NCBI RefSeq assembly: GCF_000282515.1
Contig: NZ_AKJD01000042.1
Coordinates: forward strand, 124,001 to 188,000
DNA length: 64,000 nt
DNA from: Pseudomonas sp. GM80
GTDB taxonomy: Bacteria; Pseudomonadota; Gammaproteobacteria; Pseudomonadales; Pseudomonadaceae
Direction of reading: 5' to 3'
Of this stretch, positions 26,413 through 34,044 are shown piece after piece (position 1 is the stretch's first letter; the number at the start of each line of letters is the position of its first letter). The notes beneath the pieces were generated by a model. That model was given only the letters and a program-made list of their open reading frames with translations. It had not been told where the DNA came from and made no database searches. Made by a program: the position numbers and the translations under genes.

Positions 26413-26790
26413 ATGAAAACTGTGCTGAAATGCTCGTTGTTGAGCCTTGGATTGCTGATTGCTGGCAATGCATCGGCGCAGTTGCCGACGCTGGCCAGCT
26501 GCACGCGTAGCGCTAACTTGCTGGCGTGCATCGATGCCGAGGGCAACGCGTACAGCGTCAACACTGTTGGCAATACGCTCTACCTGCGTGGATTTGAAAA
26601 GATTGGGCAGCGGTATTGGGCGCAAACCAACAGCCGCTTTGGCCAACTTACATTCTTCACCGGTGTCGCCTCTGACGGTGAAGCCTGGGTTGGCTACACC
26701 CGCCGAGTCGGCTGGACGACCATCAATCGCTTCTCCAGCTCGGGTGGCAGCCGCGCGAAATTTACCTGCAGTCGAATCGCCGGTTGCTAG
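26413..26790 (+). CDS. Small secreted protein beside a Zur box, function unknown
   Basis: A 125-aa protein with a clear signal peptide (MKTVLKCSLLSLGLLIAGNASA, cleavage near ASA-Q). The mature domain (about 103 aa) has four cysteines, two in SCTRSANLLAC and two in CSRIAGC, that could pair as two disulfides. It is rich in aromatic and small residues (GQRYWAQTNSRF, GEAWVGYTRRVGW) and looks like a small beta-sheet domain. I do not recognise the family. It lies where PAO1 carries dksA2, directly downstream of a Zur box, so zinc control is likely. It converges on the amidase gene. Confidence 0.65.
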   Translation: MKTVLKCSLLSLGLLIAGNASAQLPTLASCTRSANLLACIDAEGNAYSVNTVGNTLYLRGFEKIGQRYWAQTNSRFGQLTFFTGVASDGEAWVGYTRRVGWTTINRFSSSGGSRAKFTCSRIAGC

Positions 26791-26801
26791 ACCTGCGCTT
26801 T

Positions 26802-27989
26802 TTACCGCTCCTGCTGCCAGGCGAGATAGCTGTCGATCGGTGGGTTTTTCTCAAAGTAACGCTGCAATCCCTCAAACAAACCATTCGCCACGGCCTGTTG
26901 ATGCCGCGCCGTGACCAATCGCTGACTGTCGCGAACATTGGAAATGAAGCCGGTTTCTACCAGGATTGAAGGCACATCTGGTGACTTCAAAACGGCAAAT
27001 CCGGCCTGTTCCACGCGCTTCTGATGCAGGGTGGTGATGCCGGCCAGACTGCCCAGCACGGTGTTTCCAAGCTGCAGACTGGCGGCGATAGTCGCGTTCA
27101 TCGACATGTCGAGAATCACCCCAGCGAGCATCGGATCCTTATCTTTAAGATTGAGCAGACTGGTAGCACCGAGCAGATCCGCACCGTTCTCACGCTGCGC
27201 CATAAAGCGCGCCGTCGCCGATGTCGCGCCACCTTCAGACAGGCAATATACCGAGGCTCCAGACGCTGTCAGCCGTGGCGCCGCATCGGCATGCACCGAG
27301 ATGAATATGTCGGCCTTGTGCTGACGGGCGATCTCCACGCGCTTACGCAAAGGCACGAAAAAGTCGTCATTGCGCACCAGTTTCACGTCGAAGCCTTTCT
27401 CTTTTTTCAGACGCTTGGCGAGTAGCTGAGCAATGGAAAGCACCACATCTTTTTCCCGCTCACCCTTGGCACCGACCGCGCCGGGATCCTTTCCTCCATG
27501 CCCTGGATCGACGACTACGATGATGTCGCGCTTGGGGTGAGCACCGATCTTGGGTGTTTCACGTGGAACCATTGCTGTTACTGGCGTGGTTTTCAAACTG
27601 AATAAATCCAGAACCAGGCGATGACTTTGGCCGTCTTGAGGCGCCAAAAGGAAGCTGTTCAGCAGCACTGGATGACTCAAATCAAGAACAATCCGCGTAT
27701 CGCCCTGACCAAAAGGTCCGGATCGAATCGAGCGGATCACCGTGCCATTTAGTGCCAACTGACTGAAATCACCGCTCAGATTGGCACCAGACACATCAAT
27801 GATCAGCCGCTCAGGAGTACTGAGGGTGAAAGTTTTGTAACGCACTGGCCCACTTAAATCGAAAACCAATCGCAGCTTTTCATCAGATCGCCAAAGCCGC
27901 GCGTTGCGAATTTTCGCGGCCGAAACACTGAACGGAAGGGCGAAGGCAGCGCTCGCCAGAATCAAATTGAGCAAATGGCGTCTGTGCAT
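26802..27989 (-). CDS. amiA: N-acetylmuramoyl-L-alanine amidase (zinc-cluster paralogue)
   Basis: A 395-aa periplasmic amidase that removes peptide stems from peptidoglycan during cell separation. It has a signal peptide (1-24), an AMIN domain (about 25-130; RLIIDVSGANLSG) and an Amidase_3 domain (about 165-390). Zinc ligands are visible in VVDPGHGGKDPGA and ISVHADA, and the second catalytic Glu in LVETGFISN. A Zur box is shared with divergent folE2. In PAO1 the matching gene is PA5538. As the enzyme itself needs zinc, this extra copy may be tuned to work at low zinc. Confidence 0.9.
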   Translation of the reverse strand: MHRRHLLNLILASAAFALPFSVSAAKIRNARLWRSDEKLRLVFDLSGPVRYKTFTLSTPERLIIDVSGANLSGDFSQLALNGTVIRSIRSGPFGQGDTRIVLDLSHPVLLNSFLLAPQDGQSHRLVLDLFSLKTTPVTAMVPRETPKIGAHPKRDIIVVVDPGHGGKDPGAVGAKGEREKDVVLSIAQLLAKRLKKEKGFDVKLVRNDDFFVPLRKRVEIARQHKADIFISVHADAAPRLTASGASVYCLSEGGATSATARFMAQRENGADLLGATSLLNLKDKDPMLAGVILDMSMNATIAASLQLGNTVLGSLAGITTLHQKRVEQAGFAVLKSPDVPSILVETGFISNVRDSQRLVTARHQQAVANGLFEGLQRYFEKNPPIDSYLAWQQER

Positions 27990-28027
27990 ATGAAAACCTG
28001 TTCATGAAAAAGGCATCGTGGATTGCA

Positions 28028-28044
28028 TTGTTATAATGTAACAT
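28028..28044. promoter_or_regulatory. Zur box shared by amiA and folE2
   Basis: TTGTTATAATGTAACAT matches the Zur consensus ATGTTATANTATAACAT at 14 of 16 defined positions. It lies 39 nt upstream of the amiA ATG and 30 nt upstream of the folE2 ATG, and so could repress both divergent promoters. Confidence 0.82.
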
Positions 28045-28073
28045 CCAATTCATTCATCACGATGGCTCCGAAC

Positions 28074-28970
28074 ATGAATTCGCTGACACTTCCGGATATC
28101 GCCGCGCAGTCCGCTCGCCAAGCTTTGCCCCTCGAATGGGTGGGCATGCACGGCATCGCGTTACCTGTTTTATTGGAAGGCCAACGCTTAAGTGCGAAGG
28201 CTGATGCTGGGGTAAGCCTGGATGATGGCGAAGCGCGGGGCATTCATATGTCGCGGCTTTATCTGGCCTTGGAATCGCTCGAACAACAGAGCCTTTCCCC
28301 CGCTCTGCTGCACCTGGTACTCAAACGTTTTCTGGCTAGCCACGAAGGTTTATCCAACAGTGCCTACCTGAATATCCACACCGATCTACTGTTGAAAAGA
28401 CCTGCGTTGATCAGTCCCTTGGCCGGTTGGAAATCCTATCCAGCGACCATTTCAGCCAGTCTGAAAAACAAGATGTTCCACGTGGAACTCAAAATTGAAG
28501 TGCCCTACTCTTCGACTTGCCCGTGTTCAGCAGCCTTGGCTCGACAGTTAATCCAGCAACAATTCGTCGACGACTTCGCCAATAAAGCCCTTCAGCACGC
28601 AGGCGTTCTAGCCTGGCTCGGCTCAACCCAAGGCATCGTCGCCACGCCTCACAGCCAACGCAGCACCGCACAACTGCATCTACACCTCGACGAGTTCATC
28701 GATGAATTACCGCTGAGCGTGATCATCAACGACGCCGAAGCCGCCCTAGGCACCGCCGTACAAACCGCCGTAAAACGCGCCGACGAGCAAGCCTTCGCCC
28801 TCGCCAACGGGCAGAACCTGATGTTCTGCGAAGACGCCGCCCGCCGATTGAATCTCGCCCTTCGCCGGACACCGGGCGTTAACCAGTTCCACCTCCGAGT
28901 GATCCACGCAGAGAGCCTTCACGCCCACGACGCCGTCGCCGAAAGCCACTGGCAGCGTGAACAAGCATGA
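28074..28970 (+). CDS. folE2: GTP cyclohydrolase IB (FolE2)
   Basis: A 298-aa type IB GTP cyclohydrolase making 7,8-dihydroneopterin triphosphate, the first step to folate. Unlike FolE it works with metals other than zinc, so it replaces FolE under zinc starvation. Motifs: IALPVLLEGQR, RGIHMSRLYLAL, and VPYSSTCPCSAALARQ, with the catalytic Cys at residue 149 and a second at 151. The ATG at 28074 is my choice (family starts MNxLTLPDIA); 28062 is possible. A Zur box lies just upstream. Its stop overlaps the start of the ABC ATPase gene (ATGA). Confidence 0.95.
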   Translation: MNSLTLPDIAAQSARQALPLEWVGMHGIALPVLLEGQRLSAKADAGVSLDDGEARGIHMSRLYLALESLEQQSLSPALLHLVLKRFLASHEGLSNSAYLNIHTDLLLKRPALISPLAGWKSYPATISASLKNKMFHVELKIEVPYSSTCPCSAALARQLIQQQFVDDFANKALQHAGVLAWLGSTQGIVATPHSQRSTAQLHLHLDEFIDELPLSVIINDAEAALGTAVQTAVKRADEQAFALANGQNLMFCEDAARRLNLALRRTPGVNQFHLRVIHAESLHAHDAVAESHWQREQA

Positions 28971-29635
28971 TCCGCTGCCAATCCCTGAGCTGGGGCGCTC
29001 CCGGTCAACCGCTGACCACGCTCCTGAATCTAGAACTGGAAAGCGGCAGCCTCACGGCCATCATCGGCGCAAACGGCTGCGGCAAAAGCAGCCTCTTGAA
29101 AGTCATCGCCGGGCTGCAAAAACCCTTGGCAGGCAAAGTCAGCCTGAGTGTTCCACGTCAAAGCGGCTTGTCTTTCCTGCCCCAACAACAGCACCTCGAC
29201 CGCCAATTCCCCATCAGCCTCGAGGAACTGATCGCCGCCGGTTTCTGGGGACGCCGACTATCAACCCGACTGCGCGCACAACGCCTGAAAGACGCACTGG
29301 AAAACTGGCACCTGAGCGGACTCGAACACCGCCCACTAATGGCCCTCTCCGGCGGCGAATTACAGCGCGCCCTGCTCGCCCGATTGAGCCTGACCGACGC
29401 CCCGGTTCTGCTCCTCGACGAACCTCACGCCGCCCTCGATGAACTCGGCCAACAATTGCTCTGGCAACACATCCACGCCTGGCATAACCAAGGTCGAACC
29501 ATCGTCGTGGTCTGCCATGACCTCGCCGCCGTGCGCCAACACATTCCGCACACCTTGCTGATCAAAAACCGCGAATGCGTATTCGGCGCCAGCGTCGAAC
29601 TGATCCAGCAAACCCCTAACACGCAGGTGGCCTGA
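28967..29635 (+). CDS. Metal ABC transporter ATP-binding protein
   Basis: A 222-aa ABC ATPase of the ZnuC/MntB metal family. Walker A GANGCGKSSLL, Q-loop FLPQQQHLDRQFP, signature LSGGELQRALLARL, Walker B VLLLDEPHAALD and switch His VVCHDLAAV are all seen. It is translationally coupled to folE2 (ATGA overlap) and to the permease gene (TGATG). This is probably a second zinc importer separate from znuABC. Confidence 0.9.
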   Translation: MIRCQSLSWGAPGQPLTTLLNLELESGSLTAIIGANGCGKSSLLKVIAGLQKPLAGKVSLSVPRQSGLSFLPQQQHLDRQFPISLEELIAAGFWGRRLSTRLRAQRLKDALENWHLSGLEHRPLMALSGGELQRALLARLSLTDAPVLLLDEPHAALDELGQQLLWQHIHAWHNQGRTIVVVCHDLAAVRQHIPHTLLIKNRECVFGASVELIQQTPNTQVA

Positions 29636-30501
29636 TGCACGCCGTCGCCCACTTATGGCAACCATTCAACGAGTTCGTGTTCATGCGCCGCGCCCTGATC
29701 GGCGGCCTGGTATTGGCGTGCAGTACGGCGCCACTCGGTGTGTTTTTGATCCTGCGACGCATGAGTCTGATCGGTGACGCCGTCGCCCACGGCATCCTCC
29801 CCGGCGCCGCACTGGGATTCTGGTTCGCCGGCCTGAGCCTGCCCGCGCTCACACTCGGAGGTCTGGGCGCCGGTCTGAGCATGGCCGGACTCGCCGCATG
29901 GATCACGCGCCGCACCGGTCTGCGCGAAGACGCCAGCCTCGCCGCGATCTATCCGATCTCTCTCGCCAGCGGCGTGCTGATTCTCGGCATCGCCGGCAAA
30001 CGCCTCGACCTGCTTCACCTGCTGTTCGGCTCGGCATTGGCCGTCGACGGCCCGACCCTCACCGGCATGTTGTGGGTCTCGGGATTCAGCCTGATCGCCA
30101 TGGCGCTGATCTACAAACCGCTACTGCTCGACACACTCGACCCACTGTTCCTGAGAACCGTCAGCCGCCTCGGCCCACTCGCCCACGGCGTGTTCCTGAC
30201 GCTGGTGGTGCTCAATCTGGTGATCGGTTTCCAGGCCATTGGCGCGCTGATGGTGGTCGGACTGATGATGCTCCCCGCCGCTGCTTCGCGATTCTGGAGC
30301 CGCCGCTTACCGATCCTGATAGCCGTCTCCGCCGTCATCGGAAGCCTCTCGGTGTGGTTCGGTTTGCTCCTGTCGTTTTACTACTCGCTGCCGAGCGGCC
30401 CGGCCATCGTGCTGGTCGCAGGCGTCGGTTATCTGCTGTCGGTGGTGTTCGGGCCGGTTCACGGTTTGTTGCGCCGCCCGCCTTTGCTCACATCCCAATG
30501 A
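29635..30501 (+). CDS. Metal ABC transporter permease
   Basis: A 288-aa ABC-3 (ZnuB/PsaC) permease with about 8 membrane helices. It shows the family's DAVAHGILPGAALGFW motif and RTGLREDASLAAIYPISLASGVLIL, plus FQAIGALMVVGLMMLPAAAS near the ATPase-contact loop. It forms the channel for the metal taken up by the binding protein encoded next. Its start shares one base with the ATPase stop. Confidence 0.9.
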   Translation: MHAVAHLWQPFNEFVFMRRALIGGLVLACSTAPLGVFLILRRMSLIGDAVAHGILPGAALGFWFAGLSLPALTLGGLGAGLSMAGLAAWITRRTGLREDASLAAIYPISLASGVLILGIAGKRLDLLHLLFGSALAVDGPTLTGMLWVSGFSLIAMALIYKPLLLDTLDPLFLRTVSRLGPLAHGVFLTLVVLNLVIGFQAIGALMVVGLMMLPAAASRFWSRRLPILIAVSAVIGSLSVWFGLLLSFYYSLPSGPAIVLVAGVGYLLSVVFGPVHGLLRRPPLLTSQ

Positions 30502-30512
30502 GGTGTTTCCCG

Positions 30513-31388
30513 ATGCGCGTTCTACTCGTGTTGTTCAGCCTGATGCTGTCGATGTCATTGTCGGCGGCGGAAAAATTACCGGTGGTCACCAGCTTCAGCA
30601 TCCTCGCCGACATGGTCCATCAGGTCGGCGGTGAGCATATCCAGATCACCAACATGGTCGGCCCGGACGCCGACGCGCACACCTACGAGCCGACACCGGA
30701 CGATGCCAAAGCGTTGCTCGGCGCCAAACTGATCATCAAGAACGGGCTCGGTTTCGAGCCGTGGCTGGATCGACTGGTCACCAGCACCGAAACCAAAGCC
30801 ACGCTCATCAGTGCCAGTCATGGCGTAATTCCGCGCTCGCTGGATGAGGACGGCGAAACCGTTCCCGACCCGCACGCTTGGCACAATCTGGCGAACGCCG
30901 AGTTGTACATCGCCAACATCACCAAGGCGCTGACCGCTGCCGACCCGGCGAACAAAGCCGACTACGAACGCAACAGCAAAGCCTATCTGAAGCAGATCTA
31001 CGCCCTGCTCGCCGAAGCCAAAAGCAAACTCGGTTCACTGCCACCAGGCAATCGCAAGATCGTCACCAGCCACGATGCTTTCGGTTATCTCGGTCAGGCC
31101 TACGGCATCGACTTTATGGCGCCGCAGGGTTTGTCGACGGAGCGTGAACCCTCGGCCGCCGAAGTCGCCGCGCTGATCACCCAGATCCGTCAGGCCAAGG
31201 TCAAAGCGGTGTTCATGGAAAACATCAAGGATGCACGCCTGCTCAAGCAGATCGCTGACGAAAGCGGCGCGCACATCGGCGGTACGCTGTACTCCGACGC
31301 ACTCGCCGCCAGCGGCCCGGCCAGCACCTTCACCGGTCTGTTCGAATACAACCTCAACACCCTTTACGACGCGCTGAGCCGACCATGA
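30513..31388 (+). CDS. Metal ABC transporter substrate-binding protein
   Basis: A 291-aa cluster A-I (ZnuA/PsaA) binding protein with a signal peptide (1-18). Likely ligands are H56 (DADAHTYEP), H121 (PDPHAWHN), H187 (TSHDAFGYLG) and D262 (LYSDALA), the three-His-plus-Asp set typical of zinc binders. The usual His-rich loop of ZnuA is absent. It may instead receive zinc from a partner, as AztC does. I prefer the ATG at 30513 with GAGG upstream; an ATG at 30498 overlaps the permease stop. The stop overlaps the next gene (ATGA). Confidence 0.88.
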   Translation: MRVLLVLFSLMLSMSLSAAEKLPVVTSFSILADMVHQVGGEHIQITNMVGPDADAHTYEPTPDDAKALLGAKLIIKNGLGFEPWLDRLVTSTETKATLISASHGVIPRSLDEDGETVPDPHAWHNLANAELYIANITKALTAADPANKADYERNSKAYLKQIYALLAEAKSKLGSLPPGNRKIVTSHDAFGYLGQAYGIDFMAPQGLSTEREPSAAEVAALITQIRQAKVKAVFMENIKDARLLKQIADESGAHIGGTLYSDALAASGPASTFTGLFEYNLNTLYDALSRP

Positions 31389-31945
31389 TCCGCAAGAATC
31401 CTTCAGGTGATTTGCCACAAATTGCCGAGTCGGCTTACGTCGATAAAACCGCAATCATCTGCGGCAAAGTGGTGATCGGTGAGAACGTCTTCGTCGGCCC
31501 CTACGCGGTGATCCGCGCCGACGAAGTGGACGCCTCGGGCGAGATGGAGCCGATCACCATCGGCGCCAATTCGAACATTCAGGACGGCGTAGTGATCCAC
31601 TCGAAATCCGGCGCGGCGGTGACCATCGGCGAGTTCAGTTCCATCGCTCACCGCTCGATCGTGCATGGCCCGTGCGTGGTCGGCGACCGCGTGTTCATCG
31701 GTTTCAACAGCGTGTTGTTCAACTGCATGGTCGGCAACGGTTGCGTGGTGCGGCACAACTCGGTGGTCGATGGTCGTGATTTGCCCGATGCGTTTTACGT
31801 GCCCTCCACTACTCGCATCGGTCCGAATACCGACCTTTCGTTGTTCCCGCCGGTGAGCGTCAGCGCCTCGGAATTTTCCGAAGACGTGGCGCGCACCAAC
31901 GTCGATCTGGTGCGCGGCTACAAAGCCTTGCAGAACGAGTTCTGA
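31385..31945 (+). CDS. Gamma-class carbonic anhydrase-like protein
   Basis: A 186-aa left-handed beta-helix protein made of hexapeptide repeats (IGENVFVGPYAVIRADEVD, IGANSNIQDGVVIHSKS, VTIGEFSSIAH). The three metal-binding histidines of the Cam/CamH class are likely H72, H89 and H94. Gamma enzymes can use iron or cobalt, which makes it a plausible stand-in for zinc beta-type carbonic anhydrases during zinc starvation. Compare PA5540. It is coupled to the binding-protein gene by an ATGA overlap and followed 4 nt later by pyrQ. Confidence 0.88.
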   Translation: MIRKNPSGDLPQIAESAYVDKTAIICGKVVIGENVFVGPYAVIRADEVDASGEMEPITIGANSNIQDGVVIHSKSGAAVTIGEFSSIAHRSIVHGPCVVGDRVFIGFNSVLFNCMVGNGCVVRHNSVVDGRDLPDAFYVPSTTRIGPNTDLSLFPPVSVSASEFSEDVARTNVDLVRGYKALQNEF

Positions 31946-31949
31946 AACC

Positions 31950-33281
31950 ATGAGCAGCGTGCTGATTCGCAACGCCAGAATGGTTAACGAGGGACGCGAG
32001 TTCGATGGTGATCTGTTGGTCAGCAACGGGCGCATCGTCAAGATCGCGCGCAACATCCAAGGTGAAAACGCCATGATAGAAATCGACGCCAACGGCCAAT
32101 GGTTACTGCCGGGGATGATCGATGACCAGGTGCATTTCCGTGAACCGGGCGCGCCGGCCAAGGGCAGCATTCACACCGAGTCGCGTGCGGCCGTGGCCGG
32201 TGGCATCACCAGTTTCATGGACATGCCCAACACCAACCCGGCCACCCTCACCCTCGAAGCCCTGGCGGATAAAAAGCGTCGGGCGGCGATCAATTCGGTG
32301 GCCAATTACGGCTTTCACTTTGGCGTGAGTCGGGACAACCTCGATACAGTGGCCGCGCTCAATCCTTGTGAAGTGGCCGGGGTAAAAGTGTTCATGGGCG
32401 CGTCGACCGGCAACATGCTGGTGGATGATCCGCAAATCCTTGAGCGACTGTTTGCCGAGGTGCCGACCATTCTCTTGGCGCACTGTGAACACACGCCGAG
32501 CATTGATGCCAACGCAGCCAACCTGCGTGAGGTGTACGGCGAACGAATCCCGCCCGCTGCTCACCCGCTCATCCGCAACGCCGAGGCGTGTTATCGATCC
32601 TCTTCACTGGCGGTTGAGTTGGCCAAACGTCACGGTACAAGGCTGCACGTTCTGCACCTGACCACGGCGCGCGAACTGGCGTTGTTCGAGGACAAACCAC
32701 TGGCGCAGAAACGCATCACAGCTGAAGTCTGTCTGCATCATTTGTTGTTCGATGATCGCGACTACCCAAGCCTCGGTAACCTGATCAAATGCAACCCGGC
32801 GATCAAGACTCAGAACGATCGCGATGCCTTGCTTGAGGCTTTGAACAGCAATCGACTGGACGTTATTGGCAGCGATCATGCGCCGCACACCTGGGAAGAA
32901 AAGCAGCGGCCTTACGCGCAGGCGCCGGCCGGATTGCCGCTGGTGCAACACGCATTGCCCGCGTTAATGGAACTGGTGGCGGATGGAGTTTTGCCGATCA
33001 CGACCTTGGTGGCGAAGACCAGCCATCGCGTCGCGGACCTGTTTGCGATTCCGGATCGTGGCTATTTGCGGGAGGGATATTGGGCGGATCTGGTCTTGGT
33101 TGAAGCGCAGACGCTGGAGGTGGATCGGCAACCGATTCTGTCGCAGTGCGGCTGGACGCCGTTCGCCGGGCGCAGCTTTCGGCATCGGGTGAGCACAACA
33201 ATTGTCTCAGGGCAGATTGCCTGCCGGGAGGGTCGGGTGAACGAGGGATGTCGCGGGTTGGCGCTACGATTTATGCGCTGA
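31950..33281 (+). CDS. pyrQ: Dihydroorotase, zinc-starvation paralogue
   Basis: A 443-aa class I-like dihydroorotase that closes carbamoyl aspartate to dihydroorotate in pyrimidine synthesis. The signature is IDDQVHFREPG; the first His of the usual HxH is Gln60, with H62 present. Other metal ligands are in place: carboxylated Lys K146 (GVKVFMGAS), H178 (LLAHCEH), H236 (VLHLTTAREL) and D309 (IGSDHAPHTWEEK). Compare PA5541. It is the last gene of the zinc operon and is followed by a hybrid REP. Confidence 0.9.
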   Translation: MSSVLIRNARMVNEGREFDGDLLVSNGRIVKIARNIQGENAMIEIDANGQWLLPGMIDDQVHFREPGAPAKGSIHTESRAAVAGGITSFMDMPNTNPATLTLEALADKKRRAAINSVANYGFHFGVSRDNLDTVAALNPCEVAGVKVFMGASTGNMLVDDPQILERLFAEVPTILLAHCEHTPSIDANAANLREVYGERIPPAAHPLIRNAEACYRSSSLAVELAKRHGTRLHVLHLTTARELALFEDKPLAQKRITAEVCLHHLLFDDRDYPSLGNLIKCNPAIKTQNDRDALLEALNSNRLDVIGSDHAPHTWEEKQRPYAQAPAGLPLVQHALPALMELVADGVLPITTLVAKTSHRVADLFAIPDRGYLREGYWADLVLVEAQTLEVDRQPILSQCGWTPFAGRSFRHRVSTTIVSGQIACREGRVNEGCRGLALRFMR

Positions 33282-33292
33282 TTCAAAAACCC

Positions 33293-33386
33293 TGTAGGAG
33301 CTGACGAGTGCAACGAGGCTACGATCTTTTGATCTTGTTTTTGACAATCAAGATCAAAAGATCGCAGCGTGCCGCAGCTTCTACAG
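33293..33386. repeat. Hybrid REP pair with unlike arms
   Basis: The left arm reads GTAGGAGCTGACGAGTGCAA then CGAGGCTACGATC, the longer variant seen at 49198. The right arm reads GATCGCAGCGTGCCGCAGC, the shorter common type. The pair therefore joins two subfamilies. Confidence 0.75.
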
Positions 33387-33394
33387 GGATCGCA

Positions 33395-33913
33395 TTAAGC
33401 TCTTGGTTTTACAGCGCCGCAATCCTGGCCGAGCCAGACTGCGCGCGTCTCAAGGCTGCCCTTCTGGTTGATCCCGATCGCATTGAACGTGCCGTTGGCC
33501 ACCGTGGTGAACTCGCGATCACTGAGGAACGTTGCCACGCCGGTACCCTGCGCTTTCGGGCAGCTGAAGCGGAATTTCCATTGGTTGCCGGTGCGATCAG
33601 TAATCTGTTGCTTGCAGCCCGATTGCGGGTCGGCCAATGGAATATCGTTGGTCGCCACTTGCTCTGGCGTCAGGCAGGCACGGATACCTTTGCCGCCGAT
33701 ATTGATGCCGTTTTTCTCCAGCGCCGCGCGCTGTTGCGGGGTCATCTGCCCTTGCAGTTGACCGAGGATCGATTGCACATCCATCGGCTGGTCATCGACC
33801 TTGACGTTGCTCGATGTCATTTCCCACAGCCCCGGCTGCAGCATCTGCGCCTGCGCAACCAGCGGCAATGCCAAACCCAGGCCCAGCGCCAAACCCAGCA
33901 GACGAACGTTCAT
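33395..33913 (-). CDS. DUF3617 domain periplasmic protein
   Basis: A 172-aa exported protein with a signal peptide (residues 1-22, cleavage AQA-Q). The mature part matches DUF3617: MLQPGLWEMTSSNVKVDDQP, a middle helical segment, IRACLTPEQV and a C-terminal GSLETRAVWLGQDCG. Cysteines at CLTPE, SGCKQQ, FSCPK and QDCG may form two disulfides. Function unknown; it lies between two operons and converges on pyrQ. Confidence 0.8.
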   Translation of the reverse strand: MNVRLLGLALGLGLALPLVAQAQMLQPGLWEMTSSNVKVDDQPMDVQSILGQLQGQMTPQQRAALEKNGINIGGKGIRACLTPEQVATNDIPLADPQSGCKQQITDRTGNQWKFRFSCPKAQGTGVATFLSDREFTTVANGTFNAIGINQKGSLETRAVWLGQDCGAVKPRA

Positions 33914-34044
33914 CGAAAAACTCCTGATCAGTAGTGGCCGTTAGACGTCGGCCGGTTGCTTCGGTTCATGCGCCAATTAAATAGCGACATTCACGACAGA
34001 ACATGGTCTGTTAAGCATTGAATCTTCCGGAGCAAGGCTGCCCC

